DNA of 64,000 nt, taken from Clostridium sp. AN503 (GTDB lineage: Bacteria; Bacillota; Clostridia; Lachnospirales; Lachnospiraceae). Positions 43,099 to 51,779 of the stretch are shown piece by piece; position 1 is the stretch's first letter, and every line of letters starts with the position of its first letter. The DNA lies in assembly GCF_040719375.1 (NCBI RefSeq), contig NZ_JBFDTP010000001.1, positions 186,001 to 250,000 on the forward strand. The letters are read 5' to 3'. The translations under genes were made by a program, and so were the position numbers. The notes under the pieces are model-generated. The model was given only the letters and a program-made list of their open reading frames with translations. It was not told the origin of the DNA and searched no databases.

Positions 43099-43127
43099 GT
43101 GACTGGGAAACAGATCTGTGTTATAGT
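43099..43127 (+). promoter_or_regulatory. Possible promoter of the alpha/beta hydrolase gene
   Basis: GTGACT, 17 bases, TATAGT. A four-codon frame (ATG at 43170) with GAGGTGG ahead of it lies in the 120-base leader and looks like a remnant or leader peptide. Confidence 0.35.
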
Positions 43128-43245
43128 TAATGAGATAGATTCAAATAATTACGAGATGAGGTGGATAACATGAGGATGATCTGATCGCAGGGCGTAAAAA
43201 GCCTTGCCGGTGAAACTGAAACACAATTTCAAGGAGGGCTTAAAC

Positions 43246-44007
43246 ATGAGCTATTTTAATTTTGATAATAAACGGATTTACTACACGGAACTTGGCGAAG
43301 GTACGCCTTTACTGCTTCTTCACGGCAATACAGCCTCCTCAAATATGTTTGCCCTGGTCGCTGAGGATTATGCCAAACGCTTCAAGGTGATCTTGATGGA
43401 TTTTCTCGGACATGGAAAATCCGACAGGCTTAAGGAATTCCCTGCAGACCTCTGGTTTTACGAGGCAGAACAGGTCATTGCCTTTTTACGTGAGAAACAA
43501 TATAAGGATGTCAACATCATCGGCAGCAGCGGAGGCGCCCTGGTGGCGATCAATGTGGCGATGGAGGCTCCTGAGCTTGTCCATAAGGTGATCGCTGACA
43601 GCTTCGAAGGCGAAACATCGCTGAAAGCCTTTACAGAGAATGTAAAGGCGGACAGGGAGGCTTCTAAGCACGACGATGACGCCAGGATGTTCTATGAATA
43701 TATGCACGGCCCTGATTGGGAACAAGTCGTTGACAATGATACAGATGCTATTATCCGGCATGACAGGGGGATTGGAAGATTCTTTCATAAGCCAATGGAA
43801 TGCCTGGAGGCAGAGTTCCTTTTAACTGGCAGTAAGGAGGATGAATTTGTATCGGGCGTACTGCCGGACTATTTTGATCATGTTTATGGAGATATGATCA
43901 AAAAGGCCAGGCATGGGAAAATGTGTTTGTTTGAGCATGGAGGACATCCAGCGATACTTTCTAATCCGGAAGAGTTTTGTAGGATGAGCCTGGAGTTTTT
44001 TGATTGA
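43246..44007 (+). CDS. Alpha/beta-fold hydrolase
   Basis: A 253-residue single-domain hydrolase. It has the oxyanion strand PLLLLHGNTASSNMF, nucleophile elbow GSSGGALVAIN, LMDFLGHGKSDR and C-terminal His in EHGGHPAILSN. No signal peptide. The ATG at 43246 follows AAGGAGGGCTTAAAC; the longer frame from 43204 contains that ribosome site and is rejected. The substrate is unknown. A single-gene unit ending at a hairpin with a T run. Confidence 0.9.
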   Translation: MSYFNFDNKRIYYTELGEGTPLLLLHGNTASSNMFALVAEDYAKRFKVILMDFLGHGKSDRLKEFPADLWFYEAEQVIAFLREKQYKDVNIIGSSGGALVAINVAMEAPELVHKVIADSFEGETSLKAFTENVKADREASKHDDDARMFYEYMHGPDWEQVVDNDTDAIIRHDRGIGRFFHKPMECLEAEFLLTGSKEDEFVSGVLPDYFDHVYGDMIKKARHGKMCLFEHGGHPAILSNPEEFCRMSLEFFD

Positions 44008-44042
44008 ATAGTTTTGGAATGGTAAAAAGTTCACGGTCCACT

Positions 44043-44072
44043 GGGCGGGGGGGAATTCCTCCGCCGTTTTTT
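44043..44072 (+). terminator. Terminator of the alpha/beta hydrolase gene
   Basis: A GC stem formed by GGCGGGG and CCTCCGCC is followed by six T. Confidence 0.75.
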
Positions 44073-44081
44073 ATAGAATAC

Positions 44082-44110
44082 TTGTTAATACTACATTAAA
44101 TGTGTAATAT
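44082..44110 (+). promoter_or_regulatory. Promoter of the AT-rich exported protein gene
   Basis: TTGTTA (44082-44087), 17 bases, TAATAT (44105-44110), about 40 bases before the ATG. Confidence 0.6.
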
Positions 44111-44148
44111 AGAAATATAGCTTATCTTTTTAAAAGGAGGATTATAGA

Positions 44149-44874
44149 ATGAGTAAGAAAAAATTAGCACTTGCACTATCTACTGTATCACTTGCTTTTA
44201 TCTTTAACCTGACTGCCTATGCAGGAACATGGAGGTATGATGGACCAGATGCCTGGCAATGGACATATATTAATGATGATGAAAGTTTAGCAACACCTGG
44301 TTGGAAACTGATTGATAATAAATGGTACAGTTTTGATGAAAACCATTATCTTAATATCGGTACTATAACTCAGGATGGTAAGCGCTATTATTTATCCGTG
44401 GAGCCCGATACTTTAGGACAATTGTGCACTAATACTGCTTTTTTTACCGGGTCATATGATTCTGATGGTGTATGGAATGACAATGAAATTCCAGCTGATG
44501 TATTTGAAAAATGGTATAATTATACTCAGAATTATAATGGTTCGCGATGGACAAAAACAGATGAATTGGCTTGGAATGCTGAGTTTGCTAAATATAATAT
44601 TACTGACGATCTTTTCGTGGAATATAATGATTCTACAAAAGGAAACAGTTACGAGGTTATCTATTTGATTCCTGAGGGAGTTGATCATGCTGCTTATTAT
44701 GATATAGGTAATCTGCTGATGTTAAAGCTGTTTATGAGAACAGATGGGTTGTCAGATGCATCATTTCGCTATGCACCGGATTACACTTCCATAATCTTTA
44801 CATACTCCATTCCAGCTGAGGCGTCACGGCTGGCAAAAAAAGAAGCTTATGACGAATACATGCGTCAGAACTAA
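44149..44874 (+). CDS. Exported protein with cell-wall-binding-like repeats, function unknown
   Basis: A 241-residue protein with signal peptide (LALALSTVSLAFIFNLTAYA). The mature N-terminus is aromatic and repeat-like: WQWTYINDDESLATPGWKLI, DNKWYSFDENHYLNIG and DGKRYYLSV resemble choline/cell-wall-binding repeats of the WxxxxGxWYYF type. The rest (about 85-241) is not recognised. A strong AAAGGAGG site precedes the ATG. Base composition is clearly more AT-rich than its neighbours, suggesting recent acquisition. No mobility gene is adjacent. It is probably surface-attached through the repeats. Confidence 0.82.
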   Translation: MSKKKLALALSTVSLAFIFNLTAYAGTWRYDGPDAWQWTYINDDESLATPGWKLIDNKWYSFDENHYLNIGTITQDGKRYYLSVEPDTLGQLCTNTAFFTGSYDSDGVWNDNEIPADVFEKWYNYTQNYNGSRWTKTDELAWNAEFAKYNITDDLFVEYNDSTKGNSYEVIYLIPEGVDHAAYYDIGNLLMLKLFMRTDGLSDASFRYAPDYTSIIFTYSIPAEASRLAKKEAYDEYMRQN

Positions 44875-44920
44875 TTTTTGAGAGAATGCAATTTAGTGAT
44901 CAAGAAACGGGCTTACCCCT

Positions 44921-44985
44921 ATAAAAATAGATACAGAGAGACCGCCTGACAAGCAAGCTTGCCACGCGGTCTCTCTGTATCTATT
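44921..44985 (-). terminator. Terminator of the tuf transcript
   Basis: A perfect 20-base inverted repeat (44926-44945 with 44966-44985) has a 20-base loop and TTTTTA on the minus strand. Confidence 0.9.
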
Positions 44986-44999
44986 ATAGTTTGTTGTAA

Positions 45000-46193
45000 T
45001 TACTCAACAATGCTAACTACTCGGCCTGAACCTACGGTTCTGCCACCCTCACGGATAGCGAAACGAAGACCCTGCTCCATAGCTACCGGATGGATCAGCT
45101 CTACGCTCATCTCTACGTTGTCGCCAGGCATGCACATCTCGGTGCCAGCCGGAAGCTCACAAACGCCGGTAACGTCAGTTGTACGGAAGTAGAACTGCGG
45201 ACGGTAGTTGTTGAAGAACGGAGTATGACGGCCGCCCTCGTCTTTGGTCAGAACGTATACCTGTGCGGTAAACTTGTTGTGACATTTAACGGAACCCGGT
45301 TTTGCAATAACCTGGCCTCTCTCGATGTCAGTTCTCTGAACACCACGAAGCAGAGCACCGATGTTATCACCAGCCTGAGCCTCATCCAGTAACTTACGGA
45401 ACATCTCGATACCAGTTACAACAGTCTTTCTAACATCCTCGTGAATACCAAGGATCTCAACCTCATCGTTCAGATGAAGAGTACCACGCTCTACACGGCC
45501 GGTAGCAACGGTACCACGACCGGTAATGGTGAATACGTCCTCTACAGGCATCAGGAACGGCTTGTCAGTTTCGCGCTCCGGATCCGGAACCCACTCGTCA
45601 ACTGCGTTCATCAGCTCAAGGATCTTGTCGCCCCACTCGCTGGTCGGATCTTCCAGAGCCTTCAGTGCGGAACCCTGAATGATCGGGGTGTCATCGCCCG
45701 GGAACTCGTACTCGTTCAGCAGCTCACGGATCTCCATGTCTACTAACTCAAGCAGCTCCGGATCGTCAACCATGTCGCACTTGTTCATGAATACAACGAT
45801 GTACGGTACGCCTACCTGACGGGAAAGCAGGATGTGCTCTCTGGTCTGAGCCATAACACCATCGGTTGCTGCAACTACCAGGATAGCACCATCCATCTGA
45901 GCTGCACCGGTGATCATGTTCTTAACGTAGTCAGCATGTCCTGGGCAGTCAACGTGTGCATAGTGTCTCTTCTCGGTCTCATACTCAACGTGAGCGGTAG
46001 AGATGGTGATACCACGCTCTCTCTCCTCAGGAGCTTTATCGATGTTCTCGAAAGCAACTGCCTCACCGGTACCTAATCTCTCGTGCAGAGTCTTGGTAAT
46101 AGCTGCGGTCAGAGTGGTTTTACCATGGTCAACGTGGCCGATGGTACCAATGTTACAATGCGGTTTGTTTCTTTCAAACTTTGCTTTTGCCAT
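45000..46193 (-). CDS. tuf: Translation elongation factor Tu
   Basis: A 397-residue GTPase, standard length. G1 GHVDHGKT, the switch region with GITIS, DCPGHADYVKNMITGAAQMD, NKCDMVD and GSALKAL are all present, followed by the two beta-barrel domains. It brings aminoacyl-tRNA to the ribosome. It is the last gene of the str operon and has its own promoter in the 152-base gap after fusA. The AAGGAGGACG site precedes the ATG. A 20-base-pair terminator follows. Confidence 0.99.
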   Translation of the reverse strand: MAKAKFERNKPHCNIGTIGHVDHGKTTLTAAITKTLHERLGTGEAVAFENIDKAPEERERGITISTAHVEYETEKRHYAHVDCPGHADYVKNMITGAAQMDGAILVVAATDGVMAQTREHILLSRQVGVPYIVVFMNKCDMVDDPELLELVDMEIRELLNEYEFPGDDTPIIQGSALKALEDPTSEWGDKILELMNAVDEWVPDPERETDKPFLMPVEDVFTITGRGTVATGRVERGTLHLNDEVEILGIHEDVRKTVVTGIEMFRKLLDEAQAGDNIGALLRGVQRTDIERGQVIAKPGSVKCHNKFTAQVYVLTKDEGGRHTPFFNNYRPQFYFRTTDVTGVCELPAGTEMCMPGDNVEMSVELIHPVAMEQGLRFAIREGGRTVGSGRVVSIVE

Positions 46194-46255
46194 TTTATAA
46201 CGTCCTCCTTAATTGGGCCTCTTTGGGCTATTAATTTATAGTTAGGCTGTTTTTT

Positions 46256-46284
46256 ATTATATGCTATTTCTGCAATATTTTCAA
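46256..46284 (-). promoter_or_regulatory. Internal promoter for tuf
   Basis: Minus strand TTGAAA (46279-46284), 17 bases, TATAAT (46256-46261), in the fusA-tuf gap. Confidence 0.82.
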
Positions 46285-46345
46285 GCCTATTTTGTTACAC
46301 CATTTGGCAGCACGGATGCACTGCGGAGTAGTGGTTTAACACAAC

Positions 46346-48462
46346 TTAGTTCTTCCGCTCGCTGATAACTTTCTCCTGTACGGACTTCGGAACCTGCTCG
46401 TACTTGTCGAAGAACATGGAGTAGTTACCACGACCCTGGGTCTTGGAACGCAGGTCGGTGGAATAACCAAACATCTCGGACAGCGGAACATATGCTCTTA
46501 CGATCTTGCCGCCGCCTAAATCATCCATACCCTCGATACGGCCACGACGGGAGTTGATATCACCGATAACATCACCCATGTATTCCTCAGGCATGGTAAC
46601 CTCTACCTTCATGATCGGCTCAAGCAGAACAGCGCCTGCCTTCTGCATAGCGTCCTTGAATGCCATGGAACCGGCAATCTTGAATGCCATCTCGTTAGAG
46701 TCAACCTCATGGTAGGAACCGTCGTATACAGTAGCCTTCACGCCCAGTACCGGGAATCCAGCCAGGATACCGGACTTGGAAGCCTCCTCGATACCAGCGC
46801 CTACAGCCGGGATATACTCCTTCGGGATCGCGCCGCCTACAACCGCAGACTCAAACTTGAAGGTCTCTTCAGCGTTTGCATCCATCGGCTCGAAGCGAAC
46901 CTTACAGTGACCATACTGACCACGTCCGCCGGACTGCTTCGCATACTTGCTGTCTACGTCCACGGCCTTGGTAAAGGTTTCTTTGTATGCAACCTGCGGA
47001 GCGCCAACATTTGCTTCTACGTTGAACTCTCTCAGCAGACGGTCTACGATGATCTCCAGATGCAGCTCACCCATACCGGAGATGATGGTCTGACCAGTCT
47101 CGGTGTTGGTAGATGCACGGAAGGTCGGATCTTCCTCTGCCAGCTTCGCAAGCGCCTCGCCCATCTTGCCCTGACCTGCTTTGGTCTTCGGCTCGATCGC
47201 GATGTCGATAACCGGCTCCGGGAACTCCATGGATTCCAGGATAACCGGATGCTGGTCGTCACAGATGGTATCGCCGGTACCAGTAACCTTGAAGCCTACT
47301 GCAGCAGCGATATCGCCGGAGTAAACCTTCTCAAGCTCCTGTCTCTTGTTGGCATGCATCTGAAGGATACGTCCAACACGCTCTTTCTTACCCTTGGTAG
47401 CATTCAGCACGTAAGAACCGGAATTGATAGTACCGGAATATACGCGGAAGAATGCCAGCTTACCAACAAACGGGTCGGTCATGATCTTAAATGCAAGAGC
47501 AGAGAACGGCTCGTCGTCGGAGGAATGTCTCTCAACTTCGTTGCCATCCATGTCAACACCCTTGATAGACGGGATGTCAAGCGGAGACGGCATAAACTCG
47601 ATAACTGCATCCAGAAGCTTCTGTACGCCCTTGTTCCTGTAAGCGGTACCGCAGCAAACCGGGATCGCTGTACATTCACAGGTAGCTTTTCTCAGAGCCT
47701 TCTTCAGATCCTCAACAGCAGGCTCCTCGCCCTCCAGGTAGGTCATCATCAGCTCGTCGTCCAGCTCACAGATCTTCTCGATCAGCTCAGTGCGGTACAG
47801 TTCTGCGTCATCCTTCATATCCTCCGGAATCTCACAGATGGTGATGTCATCGCCCTTATCATCATTATAGATATAAGCCTGCATCTCAAACAGATCAATA
47901 ATGCCCTTAAATTCATCCTCTTTACCGATCGGGCCTGCAGACAGATGGCATTCTTGCCCAGTCTGGTCTTGATCTGCTCTACGGTTCCATAGAAGTCTGC
48001 ACCCAGGATATCCATCTTGTTGATGAATGCCATACGCGGTACATTGTAGGTGTCAGCCTGACGCCATACATTCTCGGACTGCGGCTCAACACCGCCCTTG
48101 GCACAAAATACACCAACGGCACCATCAAGAACACGCAGAGAACGCTCTACCTCTACGGTGAAGTCAACGTGTCCAGGGGTATCAATGATATTGATACGAT
48201 GCTCCAAAGCACCTGCTTTCGGTTTGCAGTTTTCCTGCAATGTCCAGTGACAGGTTGTAGCTGCAGAAGTGATCGTAATACCTCTCTCCTGCTCCTGAGC
48301 CATCCAGTCCATGGTAGCGGTACCTTCGTGAGTATCACCGATTTTGTAGTTTACACCAGTGTAATACAGGATACGCTCAGTCGTTGTGGTCTTACCAGCA
48401 TCGATATGAGCCATGATACCAATATTCCTGGTTCTCTCTAACGGATATTCTCTTCCAGCCAA
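46346..48462 (-). CDS. fusA: Translation elongation factor G, interrupted by an apparent one-base deletion
   Basis: Two frames together encode a full EF-G. The first (start 48462) gives the GTPase domain with AHIDAGKTTTTERILYYTG, IDTPGHVDFT and NKMD up to RLGKNAICLQ. It then shifts to nonsense. The second frame continues correctly from PIGKEDEFKGIIDLFE to the end at 46346 (domains II-V, with PEEYMGDVIGDINSRRG). The shift lies at a C run on the minus strand (plus 47931-47933 GGG); one more base would restore 705 residues. EF-G is essential, so a sequencing or assembly error is the likely cause, unless a second copy exists. The gene lies between rpsG and tuf. Confidence 0.93.
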
Positions 48463-48477
48463 AGCTTTTTCCTCCTA

Positions 48478-48948
48478 TTAGAATCTGAAATGGGAGAAGG
48501 CCTTGTTAGCCTCTGCCATCTTGTGCATGTCTTCTTTACGCTTTACAGATGCGCCGGTATTGTTAGCTGCATCCATAATCTCGTTTGCAAGTCTTTCTTC
48601 CTGGGTCTTCTCGCCTCTCTTACGGGAGAACATTGTGATCCAGCGAAGCGCCAGGGTCTGTCTTCTCTCCGGCCTAACCTCGATCGGCACCTGATAGGTA
48701 GCGCCGCCGATACGTTTTGCCTTAACTTCCAGAACAGGCATGATGTTGTTCATGGCTTCCTCGAAGACTTCCACTGCCGGCTTGCCGGTCTTTGCTTCCA
48801 CACGGCCAAATGCGCCGTATACAATCTTCTGTGCAACACCCTTCTTACCATCAAGCATGATGTTGTTGATCAGCTTGGTTACAACCTTATTGTTGTATAA
48901 AGGATCTGCCAATACGTCTCTTTTCTGAATATGTCCTTTACGTGGCAC
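48478..48948 (-). CDS. rpsG: 30S ribosomal protein S7
   Basis: 156 residues, the usual length, starting (V/M)PRKGHIQKRDVLADPLYNN with IGGATYQVPIEVRPERRQTLALRW. It binds the 3' domain of 16S rRNA and nucleates the head of the small subunit. The start is GTG at 48948 with AAGGAGGGAAGTAAC; this matches the conserved N-terminus, while the ATG at 48969 would add a leader containing the ribosome site. It lies 15 bases before fusA. Confidence 0.98.
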   Translation of the reverse strand: MPRKGHIQKRDVLADPLYNNKVVTKLINNIMLDGKKGVAQKIVYGAFGRVEAKTGKPAVEVFEEAMNNIMPVLEVKAKRIGGATYQVPIEVRPERRQTLALRWITMFSRKRGEKTQEERLANEIMDAANNTGASVKRKEDMHKMAEANKAFSHFRF

Positions 48949-49154
48949 GTTACTTCCCTCCTTAATCATGAATAATTGATTAGCTCACAGGTACTCACAT
49001 GTTTCCATAAAATGTGTCCGCGCTCGGTAATCTTCTATTTCCTGCAACCACAGGTCAATATCAACTTCCGGCACACAACGGGAACAGACTTCCCGCAATC
49101 ACTGTTTTATTTACGTTAGTGGTACAATTTTGTTGCTTGTCTTACCGAAAATGC

Positions 49155-49577
49155 TTATTTCTTAGCGTCTTTCGGTCTCTTTGCGCCGTATTTGGAACGG
49201 GCCTGTCTTCTGTTAGCTACACCAGCGGTATCTAATGTACCTCTGATGATGTGATATCTGGTACCTGGTAAGTCTTTTACCCTGCCGCCACGGATCAGAA
49301 CCACGCTATGCTCCTGAAGGTTGTGACCCTCTCCCGGAATGTAGCTGGTTACCTCGATACCGTTGGAAAGACGTACTCTTGCGATCTTACGAAGTGCAGA
49401 GTTCGGCTTTTTCGGGGTAGCAGTCTTAACTGCGGTGCAGACGCCTCTCTTCTGAGGAGAAGAAGTATCGGTAGCACGTTTCTGTAAAGAGTTGTAACCC
49501 TTCTGCAGAGCCGGTGCAGTGGACTTCTTAACTGCGGTCTGTCTTCCCTTTCTCACTAACTGGTTAAATGTTGGCAT
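49155..49577 (-). CDS. rpsL: 30S ribosomal protein S12
   Basis: 140 residues beginning MPTFNQLVRKGRQ with KKPNSALRKIARVRLSNGIEVTSYIPGEGHNLQEHSVVLIRGGRVKDLPG, the decoding-centre loop. Lys in TPKKPNSA is the usual streptomycin-resistance position and is wild type. The ATG at 49577 follows AGGAGGTGAAAGGA. It heads the str operon behind a full-consensus promoter. The 206-base gap to rpsG (48949-49154) shows no recognised structure. Confidence 0.98.
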   Translation of the reverse strand: MPTFNQLVRKGRQTAVKKSTAPALQKGYNSLQKRATDTSSPQKRGVCTAVKTATPKKPNSALRKIARVRLSNGIEVTSYIPGEGHNLQEHSVVLIRGGRVKDLPGTRYHIIRGTLDTAGVANRRQARSKYGAKRPKDAKK

Positions 49578-49640
49578 TCCTTTCACCTCCTGTGATATTG
49601 TCTGTTGGTTGCTGTATTGCGTTCAGCTTTTGCGCACAAA

Positions 49641-49670
49641 AAAATATGACGTGATTTTTGCACGCCATAT
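49641..49670 (-). other. Hairpin with T run overlapping the rpsL transcription start
   Basis: ATATGACGTG (49644-49653) pairs with CACGCCATAT (49661-49670) with one G-U pair in RNA; seven T follow on the minus strand. Its outer arm begins one base after the -10 box, so the promoter transcript would contain only part of the stem. It could terminate readthrough from upstream or bind a regulator. Confidence 0.55.
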
Positions 49671-49671
49671 C

Positions 49672-49700
49672 ATTATATCTGCATTACCATTTCATGTCAA
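49672..49700 (-). promoter_or_regulatory. Full-consensus promoter of the str operon
   Basis: Minus strand TTGACA (49695-49700), 17 bases, TATAAT (49672-49677), about 90 bases before rpsL. Confidence 0.92.
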
Positions 49701-49740
49701 GGGATTTTTTATTTTGTTTTTTTAGCTGGGGAGCGTAGGG

Positions 49741-50045
49741 GTGTTTCAGGGGAGGGAGGGGCGGGGGAGATGCGTTCAGGGGCGTAGGAGCCCATCGGTA
49801 CTTAGGCGCCGTATTTCAGGCGCCTTACGTACCGCTATGCGCTCCTCCGAGCGAGAGCGCCCTCCGAAGCAGTCCTGCGGACATCACCTTCTCCGGTGCA
49901 GTACCCTACCTGCCGAACCGCAGCCCCAGGTTCCCGGCCGCCACAATCCCCCCCGTGCCGAACCGAAGCCCCACCAAAAATGTATAAATACGGACATCCG
50001 GGAATAGACTGATACAAACCTGATTTTGAAGAAAAGGAATTTCTT
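49741..50045. repeat. GC-rich intergenic spacer with G-quadruplex motif, large palindrome and short direct repeat
   Basis: No gene is seen. At 49749-49767 four G runs of 3-5 bases are separated by single bases, a classic quadruplex pattern. At 49786-49846 lies a three-step palindrome: AGGAGC/GCTCCT, CGGTAC/GTACCG, AGGCGCC/GGCGCCT. At about 49910-49976 a 17-base sequence (TGCCGAACCG.AGCCCCA) occurs twice. It resembles the dispersed intergenic repeats of Lachnospiraceae genomes, but copy number cannot be judged here. Confidence 0.6.
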
Positions 50046-50405
50046 ATGAGCCCATCGAAACCGAAAGCGCTCCTGCGTTCCCTTCTCATCTCTTACCTGT
50101 TGTCCGGCATCCTGCTGCTGGTCATGTCCTTCGCACTCTATAAGCTGAAACTGAAGGAGGCCCAGATCAATACGGCGGTCTATGCAGTCTATGTCATCGC
50201 CTGTCTGGTGGGTGGTATCTTAAGCGGCAAGGCGCTGCAGAACCGGCGTTTTTTCTGGGGACTGCTCACCGGACTGCTGTATTTCCTGGTGCTGTTTGCC
50301 GTTTCGTGGCTGATGAAACAGGATACAGCACTCGATACCTCGCGTATCTTCACAGTCCTGGCATGCTGCGCAGCCGGCGGCACGGTAGGAGGTATGGTCA
50401 GCTAA
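50046..50405 (+). CDS. TIGR04086-type small membrane protein (YrzE-like)
   Basis: 119 residues with four hydrophobic segments (LLISYLLSGILLLVMSFALY, AVYAVYVIACLVGGILSG, FFWGLLTGLLYFLVLFAVSWL, IFTVLACCAAGGTVGGMVS), the pattern of the TIGR04086/YrzE family of unknown function. AAAAGGAATTTCTT precedes the ATG. The last 8 bases overlap the end of the convergent CNNM-type gene. Confidence 0.8.
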   Translation: MSPSKPKALLRSLLISYLLSGILLLVMSFALYKLKLKEAQINTAVYAVYVIACLVGGILSGKALQNRRFFWGLLTGLLYFLVLFAVSWLMKQDTALDTSRIFTVLACCAAGGTVGGMVS

Positions 50406-51696
50406 GGGGCGGTTCTTCCGCCTCTTTTTCTTCCTCTTCACTGCGGATCTGAAGGCGGATCTTGTCAATACGGTTCTTCTCCACACGTTCCACGATCAGA
50501 TGAAGGTTCTCATAATCCACACTCTCACCGGCATCCGGCAGATGATCCAGAAGCCCGATCACCAGACCGCCGATAGAATCGTAATCCTCAGACTCCAGAT
50601 CCAGCCCCAACTGCTCATTCAAATCATCCAGCTTGGCGGAACCACTCACCAGATATTCATCCGGTGTGATCTCAGTCACCTCGTCTTCCTCATCCTCATC
50701 GTACTCATCACGGATCTCCCCGACGATCTCCTCCAGCATGTCCTCCAGGGTGATCAGCCCTGCGGTTGCTCCATACTCGTCCAGAACGATCACAATGTTG
50801 TTGAAGGTCTTTCTCATCTCCACCATCAGCTCTGCCGTCTTCTTATATTCATAAGTATAGAGCGGCTGGCGCAGCAGGCTGCGGATGGAAAACTCCTGGG
50901 TCTTATCATATAAAAGGAGATCCTTCATATTAACTATGCCGATCACATTGTCCGTGGTATCCTCATATACAGGAATCCGGGTGAACTTCTCCTCACGGAA
51001 GACATCCATCAGTTCCTTATAAGAAGCATTCACATCCACCAGGACCATATCGATACGCGGTACCATCACATCTTTTGCCACGGAATCCCCGAAGTCGAAC
51101 ACGTTGTTGATCATCTTCTTTTCTTCCGTCTCGATCACGCCCTCCTCATGGCTCACCTGGACAATGGTTCTTAGCTCATCCTCGGTGATGGCGTCCCGCT
51201 TCTTGTTGGGATCGACCCGCATCAGGAAAAGCACGCCCATAGAGAGCTGGTTCACAAAGAAAATGACCGGGGTCATCAGGACCATCAGCGTATACACGAT
51301 CCGGGCATAACCCAGCGCGATCTTCTCCGCATAAAGGGTGGATAAGGTCTTCGGCGTGATCTCGCCAAAGACCAGGATGAGCAGGGTCAGGATTCCGGTT
51401 GCCGCCCCCACGGCCCTGCTGCCGAAAAGCTGCATGGTCAGCGTAGTCATAAGGGAGGATGCCGAAAGGTTCACAATGTTGTTGCCTACTAAAATAGTGC
51501 TGAGCATCTTACCCGGATTCTCGATCACCTTTGTCAGGGTGATGGCGCGCTTGTCCCCCGCCTCTGCCAGCGTCCGGATACGCATTTTATTTACCGTTGT
51601 AAGCGCCGTCTCTGCCGATGAAAAAAAAGCGGACAGACAGAGTAACACAACTACCGTGAAAATCTGTATGCCCGTACTGTCTCCTGGATCTAACAT
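50398..51696 (-). CDS. CNNM/CorC (TlyC-like) membrane transporter protein
   Basis: 432 residues: an N-terminal DUF21/CNNM membrane domain (FTVVVLLCLSAFFSSAETALTTVNKMRIRTLAE, four hydrophobic segments), two CBS domains (about 205-330, with MVPRIDMVLVDVNASYKELMDVF and GIVNMKDLLLY) and a C-terminal CorC_HlyC domain (YLVSGSAKLDDLNEQLGLDL). Relatives take part in magnesium or cobalt efflux; the hemolysin label is historical. It follows lspA on the same strand. The tail is charged (EEEEKEAEEPP). Confidence 0.92.
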   Translation of the reverse strand: MLDPGDSTGIQIFTVVVLLCLSAFFSSAETALTTVNKMRIRTLAEAGDKRAITLTKVIENPGKMLSTILVGNNIVNLSASSLMTTLTMQLFGSRAVGAATGILTLLILVFGEITPKTLSTLYAEKIALGYARIVYTLMVLMTPVIFFVNQLSMGVLFLMRVDPNKKRDAITEDELRTIVQVSHEEGVIETEEKKMINNVFDFGDSVAKDVMVPRIDMVLVDVNASYKELMDVFREEKFTRIPVYEDTTDNVIGIVNMKDLLLYDKTQEFSIRSLLRQPLYTYEYKKTAELMVEMRKTFNNIVIVLDEYGATAGLITLEDMLEEIVGEIRDEYDEDEEDEVTEITPDEYLVSGSAKLDDLNEQLGLDLESEDYDSIGGLVIGLLDHLPDAGESVDYENLHLIVERVEKNRIDKIRLQIRSEEEEKEAEEPPLS

Positions 51697-51728
51697 AAAT
51701 TAAAATTAATCTCCTTTTCTTTTTATGA

Positions 51729-51756
51729 TTTATATAAATTGCATTCGATTGTACAA
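51729..51756 (-). promoter_or_regulatory. Possible promoter of the CNNM/CorC gene
   Basis: Minus strand TTGTAC, 16 bases, TATAAA in the 83-base gap after lspA. Confidence 0.4.
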
Positions 51757-51779
51757 TGTTTTCCTTATTCTGTCAACTA

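Noticed and set aside
43170..43184. Four-codon frame with ribosome site before the alpha/beta hydrolase
   Set aside because: Too short to support as a gene; could be a leader peptide or a remnant, with no further evidence.
47925..47940. Programmed frameshift in fusA
   Set aside because: No slippery heptamer with a downstream pseudoknot is evident, and EF-G is not known to use recoding; an error or mutation at a homopolymer is simpler.
46709..47992. 427-codon plus-strand frame across fusA
   Set aside because: Antisense shadow of EF-G; the translation is low-information and has no start signal.
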